A stretch of 64,000 nt of DNA from Flavobacterium sp. IB48 (GTDB taxonomy: Bacteria > Bacteroidota > Bacteroidia > Flavobacteriales > Flavobacteriaceae), in assembly GCF_016405855.1 (NCBI RefSeq), contig NZ_JAEFCA010000009.1, positions 1-64,000 on the forward strand. Direction: 5' to 3'. This document shows positions 43,169-52,401 of this stretch, one piece after another (the first letter of the stretch is position 1; each line of letters begins with the position of its first letter). The notes beneath the pieces were generated by a model that was not told the origin of the DNA, did not search any database, and saw only the letters and a program-made list of their open reading frames with translations. Both the position numbers and the translations under genes were made by a program.

Positions 43169-45640
43169 ATGCTATATCATTTTTTAAAAAAGGTTTTTAT
43201 ATTTATTTCTGCCATTACTGGATTTTTTGGTTATTCGCAGGATTTAAAATTGCAATATAATCAGCCTGCTGTTGAGTGGACAGAAGCTTTGCCAATAGGA
43301 AATGGTACGCTTGGGGCAATGGTTTTTGGAAGGGTCGATTCTGAATTAATTCAACTAAATGAAGCTACTTTGTGGAGCGGAGGACCTGTACAGAAAAATA
43401 TGAATCCAGATGCATTTAAAAACTTGGCATTAATTAGAGAAGCATTAAAAAATGAAGACTTTGAAAAGGCAAATGAATTGACTAAAAACATGCAAGGAGC
43501 TTATAGCGAAAGCTTTATGCCTTTAGGAGATCTGATTCTAAAACAGGATTTTGGCGGGAAAAAGACAGATTCTTATAACAGAAGTCTTGACATTCAAACA
43601 GGATTAGCGGTAACCAATTTTAAAGTTGACGGTGTAAATTACAAAAGAGAAATCTTCGCATCAGCGCCTGCACAATGTATTGTGATAAAACTTTCTGCAG
43701 ATCAGTTAAAAAAACTTTCTATTGCAATTGATGCTTCAAGTCTTTTAAAAAATCAGAAAGTAGTTCAAAATCAATCTTTGGTTTTAAAAGGTAAAGCACC
43801 TTCTCATTCAGATCCAAGTTATATTGATTATAATAAAGAGCCTGTTGTTTATGAAGACGCATCAGGATGTAGAGGAATGCGTTTTGAATTGATTATTAAA
43901 CCAATTGTAAAAGATGGAGAAATAAATTCTGAAGGAAATAGATTAGTTATAAAAAATGCATCTGAAATACTGCTTTTTGTTTCGGCAGCAACAAGCTTTA
44001 ATGGATTTGATAAATGTCCAGACAGTCAAGGAAAAGATGAACATCAATTTGCTGAAACTCCAATTAAAAAAGCTAGTGCTAAGAAATACGATTTTTTATT
44101 TAAAGAACATAAAGCCGATTTTCAAAAATTCTTTAACCGAATTTCATTGCAATTAAATGTAAACGAAACCAATAAATCTAATTTGCCAACCGATATACGA
44201 TTAGAACAATATGCAAAAGGTGAAAAAGATGCTGGACTGGAAGCTTTATTTTTTCAATACGGCCGTTATTTATTAATTTCTTCTTCGCGTACACACAACG
44301 TACCAGCAAACTTACAAGGAATTTGGAATAATAAACTTCGTGCGCCTTGGAGCAGCAATTATACGACCAACATTAATCTACAGATGAATTATTGGCCAGT
44401 AGAATCAGGAAATCTGTCTGAAATGTTTTTTCCGTTAGACGAATTCATTAATAATGTTTCTATAACAGGAGCAGAAACAGCCAAAAGTTATTACCATGCA
44501 AATGGCTGGGTTTTGCATCATAACTCAGATATCTGGGCAATGACAAATCCGGTAGGCGATTTTGGAAAAGGAGATCCAATGTGGGCCAATTGGTATATGG
44601 GGGCCAATTGGTTGAGCAGACATTTGTGGGAACATTATCAATATACGGGCGATTTAACGTATCTTAAAAAAGTATATCCGATAATGAAAGGAGCTGCAGA
44701 GTTTAGTTTAGAATGGCTTCAAAAAAATAAAAATGGTTATTTGGTAACGATGCCTTCTACTTCTCCAGAAAATATATTTTATTATGATGGAAAAAAGAAA
44801 GGAACTGTTACAACAGCTTCTACAATGGACATTGGAATTATAAAAGATTTATTCGAAAATACAATTGAGGCTTCTAAAATTTTAAATACAGATGTTGATT
44901 TCAGAAAAACTGTAAGTAAAGCAGAAGAACAATTATTGCCATTTCAAATAGGAAGCAAAGGACAACTGTTAGAATGGTATAAAGATTTTGAAGAAGAAGA
45001 TCCGCATCATAGGCATACTTCTCATTTGTATGCTTTGCATCCTGCTAATTTGATTTCTCCATTAAAAACCCCTGAGTTAGCAAACGCTGCAAAGAAAACG
45101 CTAGAACTTCGCGGAGACGACGGAACAGGCTGGAGCTTGGCTTGGAAAGTAAATATGTGGGCAAGACTTTTAGATGGAAATCATGCTTATCAATTATTCA
45201 AAAATCAGTTGCGATTAACAAAGGAAAATAACACAGAATATAATAGACACGGAGGTTGTTATCCGAATCTTTTTGATGCGCATCCACCATTTCAAATTGA
45301 TGGAAATTTTGCAGGAACAGCTGGTGTAATCGAAATGCTAATGCAGAGTCAGAATCAAGAAATTCATTTGCTTCCTGCTTTGCCAGATGCTTGGACAGAT
45401 GGCGAAATTAAAGGTATTAAAGCAAAAGGAAATTTCTCTGTAGATATAAATTGGAAAGATGGGAAAATGAGTAAGACGAAAATTGTATCTAATAACGGAG
45501 GAACTTGCACTGTAAGAGCTGCAGAACCATTTGTGGTAGATAAGCTGAATATTAAAAGCGAAAAATCAACTATTGGTTATACTGCCGTATTTGCTACTAA
45601 AAAAGGAATCTCTTACAGTATTACACCAGAAAAACAGTAA
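43169..45640 (+). CDS. GH95 family alpha-L-fucosidase (or alpha-L-galactosidase)
   Basis: 823 residues with a signal peptide ending GYSQ (about 23). GH95 features: N-terminal LQYNQPAVEWTEALPIGNGTLGAMVFGRVDSELIQLNEATLWSGGP; (alpha/alpha)6 barrel with NLQGIWNNKLRAPWSSNYTTNINLQMNYWPVESGNLSE; HHNSDIWAM (catalytic-site Asn); SPEN (catalytic Glu position); and GDDGTGWSLAWKVNMWARLLDG (Asp). It inverts terminal alpha-1,2-fucose or alpha-L-galactose linkages, as found in xyloglucan, arabinogalactan and rhamnogalacturonan II. It starts 28 nt after the GH51 gene, so it is co-transcribed. It is the last gene of the PUL. Confidence 0.92.
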   Translation: MLYHFLKKVFIFISAITGFFGYSQDLKLQYNQPAVEWTEALPIGNGTLGAMVFGRVDSELIQLNEATLWSGGPVQKNMNPDAFKNLALIREALKNEDFEKANELTKNMQGAYSESFMPLGDLILKQDFGGKKTDSYNRSLDIQTGLAVTNFKVDGVNYKREIFASAPAQCIVIKLSADQLKKLSIAIDASSLLKNQKVVQNQSLVLKGKAPSHSDPSYIDYNKEPVVYEDASGCRGMRFELIIKPIVKDGEINSEGNRLVIKNASEILLFVSAATSFNGFDKCPDSQGKDEHQFAETPIKKASAKKYDFLFKEHKADFQKFFNRISLQLNVNETNKSNLPTDIRLEQYAKGEKDAGLEALFFQYGRYLLISSSRTHNVPANLQGIWNNKLRAPWSSNYTTNINLQMNYWPVESGNLSEMFFPLDEFINNVSITGAETAKSYYHANGWVLHHNSDIWAMTNPVGDFGKGDPMWANWYMGANWLSRHLWEHYQYTGDLTYLKKVYPIMKGAAEFSLEWLQKNKNGYLVTMPSTSPENIFYYDGKKKGTVTTASTMDIGIIKDLFENTIEASKILNTDVDFRKTVSKAEEQLLPFQIGSKGQLLEWYKDFEEEDPHHRHTSHLYALHPANLISPLKTPELANAAKKTLELRGDDGTGWSLAWKVNMWARLLDGNHAYQLFKNQLRLTKENNTEYNRHGGCYPNLFDAHPPFQIDGNFAGTAGVIEMLMQSQNQEIHLLPALPDAWTDGEIKGIKAKGNFSVDINWKDGKMSKTKIVSNNGGTCTVRAAEPFVVDKLNIKSEKSTIGYTAVFATKKGISYSITPEKQ

Positions 45641-45663
45641 TATTTATATTTGGTTTGTTTAAA

Positions 45664-45694
45664 AAGCTGCTCTCTTTTGTGAGAGTGGCTTTTG
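45664..45694 (+). terminator. Terminator-like hairpin after GH95
   Basis: AAAGC...CTCTC and GAGAG..GCTTTT pair across a 6-nt loop (TTTTGT) with one mismatch inside the stem, followed by a T-rich stretch. Confidence 0.6.
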
Positions 45695-45712
45695 TTATAT
45701 AAGTTTAAAAGG

Positions 45713-45750
45713 AAAATCTCCCAGTTTCTTAAAGGAGAAACGGGGAGATA
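45713..45750 (-). terminator. Strong terminator of the Oar-type receptor gene
   Basis: 14-bp arms ATCTCCCAGTTTCT (45716-45729) / AGAAACGGGGAGAT (45736-45749) with one mismatch; a T run follows on the minus strand. Located 27 nt after the receptor stop codon. Confidence 0.8.
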
Positions 45751-45776
45751 ATCAAAAATAAAAAAAAACACAATTT

Positions 45777-48700
45777 TTAGAACGAGTATCTCAAGCCAAG
45801 CTGACCTTGGAATCTTGAAGCTAATTGATCTACAGTATAAGGTGAAGTAGTCGGTTTTTGGAAAGTGTAAGTTGGATCGCCCGTAGCAACTCCGCCTAAG
45901 TTTCCTGATTTTGTTAAACCAAGACTTGCTGTTGAATTATAAGTGTTAGGAACAAAATAACTTCTTCCCCAATCTTTGTTGATAAGGTTTCCGATATTTG
46001 CCATGCTGAAAGAAATTTGGAAAGTTCCTACTTTAGTAACCTTAATTTCATCCATTAATTTTAAATCAGCTTGAATGTTCCAAGGAGTTGTATCTCCATT
46101 TCTTTGTGTAAATGTTCCTCTACGGCTTTTTAAATAATCATTTCCGTTGATGAAAGCTTCATAATCTGCAACTTGTTGTGCTGCTGTTGCAGATGGAACT
46201 CCTGCAGAATTAACTCCAATATATTTTGCTGCTTCTGCTGCATCTTTAAAGATATAAGCTAAACCTGCTGCTTGTCCTGTTCCTGCAATTGTTGAGTTAA
46301 CAAATCCCCAAGAAAACGGATTTCCAGATTGTGCATTGAAATACACGTTAGCAGATAAAGTATTGTTTGGAGCAACTTTTACGCCGTAACCTACATTAGA
46401 AACGATTCTGTGCTTAATATTAAAGTTAGAAGTCGCTAACTGTGGATTATTTGGAGTTAAAGATTGGTTCATTTGGAAGTTACTTTCCATAGAGTTACGA
46501 ATTCCGTTTGTGATATCACGTGAATCTCCGTAAGTATAAGCCACCATAAAGTTGAAACCGAAATCGTAAGTTTTAGAAATCATTTCAGTAATGCTGTAAC
46601 GGTATCCTTTATTTGTGTTTGACAACAAATATGCATTTGAAAAAGCTGAGTTTATGTTTGCAGCATAAATTGGCATTTCGTGTTTTGTATCGTAAGAGAA
46701 ATAAGTAGGATTATCTGTTTTATTTACTTGTTGAAACTCTAAGTCACGAATTACTTTTGTGTACATACCTTCAAGAGTAAATTTGTATCCGTCAATCGTT
46801 TTATCAAAAGCCAATGAGTTTCTTAAAACAGCAGGCATTTTAAATTTATTGTCAATTAAATCGGCTTGTACTTTTGGCGTAGCATCATGGTAACCGTTAA
46901 GTCCGCCAGTTGCTAAAGGATCTCCAGCAGCTGCAACCTGAGCAGCAGTTAAATTGTTTTTGTCATAACTTCCGTATCCAACACCATCATTGTAATAAGC
47001 ATATCCTAACCATGCAAACGGAATTCTTCCTGTAAATACACCAGAACCACCTCTAATAACAAATGTTTTATCATCGTCTACATTATAAGTAAATCCAATT
47101 CTAGGAGAAACTAATGCTGAACTAAAGAAGTTGTTTTTAATTTGATTCAACGGAGTATAAGTATATGTTGTTCCGTAGTTTGGATCTTCAGGAGAGTTTT
47201 GTACCTGCTCGCTTAATTTTGGTTTGTTTGGCAAATCTGTATAATCAATACGAATACCTGGAACTACTTTTAATTTTTCTCCAACTCTAATTTCGTCTTG
47301 AACGTAAGCGCTATACATGTTTATTTTGAATTTAGCATACGGATTATTGAAGATTTCGTCTCTGGTAGAACCATCAAAAGGATAAGTTCCACGAACACGA
47401 GTAGGAAGTTTATTGAAGAAATCTGCAAGAGATTTGTATGAAACTCTTCCGTTAAGTGCATTTACGAAACCATAGTTGATATCGTAAAACTCATTATGAG
47501 TACCAAATAATAAAGTGTGATTTCCTGTTTTATAAGTAAGATTGTCTGTAATCTCAGCAGTATTTTGCTTCATGTTGAAAACAGTTGCTTCACGATCGTT
47601 CCCTAAGAAAATAGTTCCTCCATTATAACCAATTTCTGTTTGAGGAAACATAATATTATTAGATTTTGGATCACGGTAATCTTTTATTGCCGAATAACTT
47701 GCAATAAATGAGTTAGACCATTGGCTATTGAAATGCGTTTTTAATTCTAAAACCGTACTGATAGCTTGGTTTTTCTGAGTAAAGTCCATACTTGCAAATC
47801 TGAAGTTTGCAGCATCGCGTTCTAAGTTTGTAGCCTGAGAAATTACAGTATTGTTTCTTAACGAAAGAGAGTTTTTCTCATTGATTTTCCAATCAATCTT
47901 ATTGAAGAATTTTTGACTTTTCGAGAAGTTATTGTAAGAACCGTAAGTTCCTGGATCAAACCCATAGTTTGATTTTACGAATTGTGAAATCTGCTCTGCA
48001 GTAGCATTATCTACTAATGAAGTTAATTTTCCGTTAGAATCTGTTGAACCAGCATTATAAAAAACAGGATCTGTTCTTTCTGCATATTCCATATTAGTAA
48101 AGAAGAACAATTTATCTTTAATAATTGGCAATCCTAATCTGAAACCTACTTGGTAATCACCAAAAGAACTTGGCATTTTAGAACCGTCACCAGCATTGTT
48201 AGGACCAGTTATAGCAGCACTTCTTCCGTAACTGTAAATAGATCCGCTCACAGTATTTGTTCCGCTTCTTGTTACGGCATTTACACTTCCTCCTAAAAAG
48301 TTTCCTAATTTAATATCGTAAGGAGCAATATAAACCTGAATATCTTGAATTGCATCTAAACTGATAGAATTTGAACGTGTACTGCTTCCTGGCATTCCAG
48401 AAGTTCCAGATTGACCACCTAAAGAAGGGCTAAATCCGATTGCATCATTATTTATAGAACCGTCAATTGTAACGTTGTTGTATCTAAAGTTGGTACCAGC
48501 AAAAGAGTTGTTAGAACTTTGAGGAACAAGTTTTGTAACATCCTGAATTCCTCTATTAATTAAAGGAAGCGAGTTTACTTGTTTTTCATTAATGCTTGTA
48601 CCATTGTTTTTAGAAGAAGGTTTAGAACTTGTAATAACCACTTCTTCTAATACATTGTTATCTGCTTTTCCAACTACTATTGTTGGTAAATCATTTTCGC

Positions 48701-48992
48701 CAAGAGCTAGATAAATATTTGCATTTGAGTAATCTTTGGTGTCGTTACCTTTTATTTCTAATTCGTAAGGGCCACCAGCATTTAAGTTTTCGAAGCTAAA
48801 ACGACCAGATTTGTCTGTTGTAGCTCTGTAAACTGCATTTGTAGGTAAATGCGTTAAAGTAACTTCTGCACCTATAACTGCAGTAGTTCCATCATTGACT
48901 TTTGCAGACAACGATGAAGTTGTAATCTGGGCAAAAATACTTCCTGCTGTAAGGAGCATTAAAGCCGAAAAAAAGAGTTTTAGTTTTGTCAT
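45777..48992 (-). CDS. Oar-type TonB-dependent outer-membrane receptor
   Basis: 1071 residues; signal peptide ends SIFAQ (about 22). A carboxypeptidase-regulatory-like domain (about 26-100, SLSAKVNDGTTAVIGAEVTLTHL...DKSGRFSFENL) leads to a plug with LEEVVITSS, FRYNNVTIDGSINNDAIG and SNSISLDAIQDIQVYIAPYDIKLGNFLGGSVNAVTRSGTN, which is the Oar (OmpA-related) subgroup signature. The C-terminal barrel ends FQGQLGLRYSF with a terminal Phe. Oar proteins import large substrates or secreted protein products and have roles in adhesion or signalling in other genera; the ligand here is unknown. It has no SusD partner. A phased repeat array in its upstream region suggests control by the adjacent two-component pair. 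Confidence 0.88.
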   Translation of the reverse strand: MTKLKLFFSALMLLTAGSIFAQITTSSLSAKVNDGTTAVIGAEVTLTHLPTNAVYRATTDKSGRFSFENLNAGGPYELEIKGNDTKDYSNANIYLALGENDLPTIVVGKADNNVLEEVVITSSKPSSKNNGTSINEKQVNSLPLINRGIQDVTKLVPQSSNNSFAGTNFRYNNVTIDGSINNDAIGFSPSLGGQSGTSGMPGSSTRSNSISLDAIQDIQVYIAPYDIKLGNFLGGSVNAVTRSGTNTVSGSIYSYGRSAAITGPNNAGDGSKMPSSFGDYQVGFRLGLPIIKDKLFFFTNMEYAERTDPVFYNAGSTDSNGKLTSLVDNATAEQISQFVKSNYGFDPGTYGSYNNFSKSQKFFNKIDWKINEKNSLSLRNNTVISQATNLERDAANFRFASMDFTQKNQAISTVLELKTHFNSQWSNSFIASYSAIKDYRDPKSNNIMFPQTEIGYNGGTIFLGNDREATVFNMKQNTAEITDNLTYKTGNHTLLFGTHNEFYDINYGFVNALNGRVSYKSLADFFNKLPTRVRGTYPFDGSTRDEIFNNPYAKFKINMYSAYVQDEIRVGEKLKVVPGIRIDYTDLPNKPKLSEQVQNSPEDPNYGTTYTYTPLNQIKNNFFSSALVSPRIGFTYNVDDDKTFVIRGGSGVFTGRIPFAWLGYAYYNDGVGYGSYDKNNLTAAQVAAAGDPLATGGLNGYHDATPKVQADLIDNKFKMPAVLRNSLAFDKTIDGYKFTLEGMYTKVIRDLEFQQVNKTDNPTYFSYDTKHEMPIYAANINSAFSNAYLLSNTNKGYRYSITEMISKTYDFGFNFMVAYTYGDSRDITNGIRNSMESNFQMNQSLTPNNPQLATSNFNIKHRIVSNVGYGVKVAPNNTLSANVYFNAQSGNPFSWGFVNSTIAGTGQAAGLAYIFKDAAEAAKYIGVNSAGVPSATAAQQVADYEAFINGNDYLKSRRGTFTQRNGDTTPWNIQADLKLMDEIKVTKVGTFQISFSMANIGNLINKDWGRSYFVPNTYNSTASLGLTKSGNLGGVATGDPTYTFQKPTTSPYTVDQLASRFQGQLGLRYSF

Positions 48993-49292
48993 GTTATTTA
49001 TTAGTTTTTATCCACGACAAATAAACTCTCTTTACTTTGATTCGATTTAAGGCTTATGTTAACGAAAAATCAAAAAACAATTCTTTGTTAACTTAAGATA
49101 ACGAAGATGTTATTTAATAAAAAAACGGCTATCGCTTTAAAATCAAGCAGTTTCTCTCACATCCCATAAAACAAGGTATTAGAGATAGATTTAAACAAGA
49201 TTAGAGATAGATTAGAGTATTATGTAAATGTTACGAAGAGCAGAAAAGCTATTTTTAAGACCAAGAAATATCTTTGATTTTTATTTCAAATA
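48993..49292. other. 300-bp upstream region of the Oar-type receptor gene
   Basis: No gene. Besides the phased repeat array at 49179-49222, it contains several GTTAAC / TTAACTTAAG-like short palindromes near 49055-49095. I could not find a clean TTG / TAnnTTTG promoter on the minus strand. Confidence 0.45.
49179..49222 (-). promoter_or_regulatory. 11-bp phased direct repeats, probable OmpR/PhoB-type operator
   Basis: Four consecutive 11-mers on the plus strand: TTAGAGATAGA (49179), TTTAAACAAGA (49190), TTAGAGATAGA (49201), TTAGAGTATTA (49212). The first and third are identical. An 11-bp direct-repeat phase is the usual recognition geometry of OmpR/PhoB winged-helix response regulators, which bind head to tail on one face of the helix. 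The only such regulator in the window is encoded at 50650-51342. Confidence 0.6.
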
Positions 49293-50660
49293 CTACGGAA
49301 ATTGGAGAGAGAAAACAGTGCCTTTTTCAAGTTCAGAATCGACAGTTAAAGTGATGTTATGGCGTTTTAGTATTTGCATCGTAATAAAGAGTCCTAATCC
49401 TTGTCCTTGAATGTGTCTGGTGCGATCGCTTCTGAAGAATAAATCGAAAATAGATTTGAGGTCTTTTTCTTCAATTCCAGAACCTTGATCTATTATTTTT
49501 AGAAGCAGTTTTCCTTGTTCTTCATAAGCTACAATATTAACCTGTAAAGGAAAAGAAAACTTAATTGCATTGTCTATTATATTATATAGAGCAATAAAAA
49601 GCATGTGTCGGTTGGCATTTACAAATAATAAATCTTCATTATTGGCAACGGCATCCAAATTAAGTGCAACTTTTACTTCAGGATATTCGATATTTTTCTT
49701 TTCGAGTATATTCCATAAAATTTCATCTATTCTAACCATTTCCATCTGGTCAGGCTCTGAAAGTTCTAATCCAGATAAAATAAGCAAACCATCTAATGTT
49801 GACTTTAAGTGAAAAGTATCTCTTCGAAGTGATTTTAAAACTTCTTCATATTGCTCATTGGTTCTCGGATGCTGTAAAGAAACATCGATATCTCCTATAA
49901 TAAAAGTAAGCGGAGTTTTTAATTCGTGAGAAGCATTCTTAAGAAAGTTTTTCTGTATTGCAACGCCATTTTCCAGTCTTTCTAAAAGATAATTAAAAGT
50001 TGTAATCAGTTCCTTTATTTCGTCTTTTCCGCTTGCGGTTGGCATTTCAAGTCTAGAATGGAGATTTTCTGTTGTAATGGTATTTACTTTAGAAATAACA
50101 TCGGCAAAAGGTCTGAAAGTTTGTTTTGCCAAAAATCTTCCTAAAAGATAATTAAGTGCAATTCCTGCCAGATAAAAAGTAAAGAAAACAATGGCAAGCA
50201 TTTCTAACTGCCTAATTCCAACATCGTCTATTCCAGAAACAACAATAATAAAATCTCCTTGGTTGTCTTTGTAGTATAAACCGCTAAATTGTCTTTCGTC
50301 TATTGTAAAATGCAGAATTCGGTCTCGAGAAATAGCTTTTAATTCTCGATCATTTAATACAACAGGAACATCATCGCGTAAATACAATTTCTTTGTTTTT
50401 GCATTGTAAATTCGAATAGACTGATTCGCAATTTTATTAAATTGAGTTTCAATGTCTTTATAACTGACACTGTCCATTTTTCTAATTTCATCTTTCTCAA
50501 AATAGAAGAAAGCAGTAATTAAGGCGTTGTCTTCGAGTTTTTCATAATACAAATCTTTTCGATGGCTTTTAAAAAGCAAAAAAGATCCAATAAGAACAAG
50601 GCCTAAGATAAAGGCAAACAGCAGAGTCGAATTTCTGGCAAGTTTACTTTTAAGATTCAT
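49293..50660 (-). CDS. Membrane sensor histidine kinase (two-component, OmpR-partner type)
   Basis: 455 residues. Two membrane helices (about 11-31 and 152-174) flank a periplasmic sensor of about 120 residues. A HAMP-like linker follows (LAKQTFRPFADVISKV), then the dimerisation box with phospho-acceptor H245 in FLKNASHELKTPLTFIIGD, and the ATPase with N box ALYNIIDNAIKFS, G1 DQGSGIEEKD and GQGLGLFI. It autophosphorylates and passes the phosphate to the response regulator encoded just upstream. The genes overlap by 11 bp, indicating translational coupling. The signal is unknown. Confidence 0.92.
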   Translation of the reverse strand: MNLKSKLARNSTLLFAFILGLVLIGSFLLFKSHRKDLYYEKLEDNALITAFFYFEKDEIRKMDSVSYKDIETQFNKIANQSIRIYNAKTKKLYLRDDVPVVLNDRELKAISRDRILHFTIDERQFSGLYYKDNQGDFIIVVSGIDDVGIRQLEMLAIVFFTFYLAGIALNYLLGRFLAKQTFRPFADVISKVNTITTENLHSRLEMPTASGKDEIKELITTFNYLLERLENGVAIQKNFLKNASHELKTPLTFIIGDIDVSLQHPRTNEQYEEVLKSLRRDTFHLKSTLDGLLILSGLELSEPDQMEMVRIDEILWNILEKKNIEYPEVKVALNLDAVANNEDLLFVNANRHMLFIALYNIIDNAIKFSFPLQVNIVAYEEQGKLLLKIIDQGSGIEEKDLKSIFDLFFRSDRTRHIQGQGLGLFITMQILKRHNITLTVDSELEKGTVFSLQFP

Positions 50661-51342
50661 TAGATTTATCTTTAAGCATATATCCTGTACCTTTTATGGT
50701 ATGTATCAGCGGAAAAGGAAAATTCTTGTCGATTTTATTTCTTAAATAATTAATATAAACATCAACAGTATTAATGCTCATATCAAGATCCATGTGCCAA
50801 ACAGCTTCTGCAATGGCAATTCTAGACAAAGCAGTTTCTCGGTTTTTCATAAAAAAGATCAGAAGTTTTAATTCTCTCGAAGAAAGATTAAGTTCTTTAC
50901 CATCTCTGCTGGCGCTTTGTTCTTTCATATTAATTTTGATTCCGGCATACGACTGAAAATCCAAAACGCCAGTGCTAAATTCTGTGCGACGAAGTTGTGC
51001 ATTGATTCGCGCTAGAAGTTCTTCAAACAAAAAGGGCTTTGCCAAATAATCATCGGCTCCGGCTTTCAGTCCTCTAACTTTTTCTTGTGGAGTATCGAGT
51101 GCACTTAAAATAAGAATAGGAACAATTATTTTTCGATTTCTTAAAACTTCGCAGACTTCAAAACCAGAAATATCAGAAAGCATAATATCAAGAATGATAA
51201 TATCATAGGTGTTTTCCATTACTTCGTTAATGGCGTCAAAACCTTTGCTGACATTTTTTACCTGATACAATTGCTCTTCAAGTCCTCTTGTAATAAAAGA
51301 AGCAACTCTCGGATCGTCTTCGACTAATAAAACTTTGTTCAT
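50650..51342 (-). CDS. OmpR/PhoB-family response regulator
   Basis: 230 residues. Receiver domain with acidic pocket E8-D9-D10, phospho-acceptor D52 (IIILDIMLSD), and conserved Lys in YLAKPF. A C-terminal winged-helix domain (about 130-228) follows: LNLSSRELKLLIFFMKNRETALSRIAIAEAVW, NTVDVYINYLRNKIDK and IHTIKGTGYML. Cytoplasmic transcription factor partnered with the downstream kinase. The 11-bp phased repeats at 49179-49222 are its most likely local target. It sits in an operon after the bestrophin-like gene with a 15-nt gap. Confidence 0.93.
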   Translation of the reverse strand: MNKVLLVEDDPRVASFITRGLEEQLYQVKNVSKGFDAINEVMENTYDIIILDIMLSDISGFEVCEVLRNRKIIVPILILSALDTPQEKVRGLKAGADDYLAKPFLFEELLARINAQLRRTEFSTGVLDFQSYAGIKINMKEQSASRDGKELNLSSRELKLLIFFMKNRETALSRIAIAEAVWHMDLDMSINTVDVYINYLRNKIDKNFPFPLIHTIKGTGYMLKDKSNES

Positions 51343-51357
51343 CGTTTTTGAAGTAAA

Positions 51358-52275
51358 TTAGGTAATATAATATTGGTTAGGAGTTTTCTTTTCAATCGTC
51401 TTTTGATCGTTTAATTCTAAAAGTGTATTTTCAATCATAAGAGACATTGCATCTAAAGCTAGATCATTTGGCTGAACGCCAAATGGTTCTTCTAATTCGT
51501 CGGCAATAGCTTCTAAGGCTACAAAAGTATAAGCAATAAAAACAATTGCAAAAGGCGTGATCCATCCTAATGTTTCTACAAATCCAAACGGAAGTATAAA
51601 ACAATAGATATAAACAGTTCTATGCAATAATACGCTATAAGTGTACGGAATAGGAGTACTGGCAATTCTTTCGCATCCGCCAACAATATCCGAAAGTTTA
51701 TTTAAATTTTCCTCGAATGCCAATTGCGCCATTCCGTCAATTTTGCCCTCTTCTTTTGCTTTTTTTACCCATAAACCTAATTCTCTTAAAATAATAATTG
51801 GCTTAAAATGAACATCTTTCAATTGTTCTTTAAAGTCTGAAGGAAGCAAACGATTAAAATCTTCTGTAGAATTGGTATTTCGTAATTGATGTTTTAAAGC
51901 ATAAACAAATGCAATTAAAAGATTAATGAACTTTTGGCTTTCTAATTTGTTTTCTTTTGTATTTAAAAGTGTAATGCTTTGTCTGGCTAGCGATCTGGTA
52001 TCGTTTAAAAGAGCGCCCCAAAGTTTTCTTCCTTCCCAAAAACGATCATAACTTACATTATTTCTAAAACCAAGAAATATGGCAAGCGCAATTCCGAACA
52101 AAGTAAAAATTGCTGGATTAATGTGAAGATTATATTCGAGAAGAAAAGATTTATAATAAACAATAAGGAAGGAAAACAAAAAGAGTAGAAACAATCGTGG
52201 AAGCAATTGGGGTAAAACAGAACCCTTCCATTCAAAGAGCATTTTAAACCAGTTGTCTTTTTTCTTAATAATCAT
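51358..52275 (-). CDS. Bestrophin-like anion channel family protein
   Basis: 305 residues with four membrane segments and the bestrophin/UPF0187 hallmarks: FTLFGIALAIFLGFRNNVSYDRFWEGRKLWGALLNDTRSLARQ near the N-terminus and, towards the C-terminus, AIADELEEPFGVQPNDLALDAM (acidic calcium-clasp-like stretch). Bacterial bestrophins form pentameric ion channels in the inner membrane; some conduct cations instead of chloride. It is the first gene of an operon with the response regulator and kinase. A link between ion flux and signalling is inference. Confidence 0.87.
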   Translation of the reverse strand: MIIKKKDNWFKMLFEWKGSVLPQLLPRLFLLFLFSFLIVYYKSFLLEYNLHINPAIFTLFGIALAIFLGFRNNVSYDRFWEGRKLWGALLNDTRSLARQSITLLNTKENKLESQKFINLLIAFVYALKHQLRNTNSTEDFNRLLPSDFKEQLKDVHFKPIIILRELGLWVKKAKEEGKIDGMAQLAFEENLNKLSDIVGGCERIASTPIPYTYSVLLHRTVYIYCFILPFGFVETLGWITPFAIVFIAYTFVALEAIADELEEPFGVQPNDLALDAMSLMIENTLLELNDQKTIEKKTPNQYYIT

Positions 52276-52365
52276 TATGTAGAATAAAATTGATGCATTA
52301 AAAGTAATTAAAAGTATTTATTCTCTGTATTTTTTTTTAGAATAAATCTTTCGATTATAAAAAGA

Positions 52366-52392
52366 AAAAGCCTGAAAAAATCAGGCTTTTAA
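52366..52392 (-). terminator. Intrinsic terminator of the serine hydrolase gene
   Basis: AAAAGCCTGA / TCAGGCTTTT with a short A-rich loop, just after the stop codon on the minus strand. The stem has A/T runs on both sides and could also stop transcription on the plus strand. Confidence 0.85.
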
Positions 52393-52401
52393 ATTCAGTT
52401 T

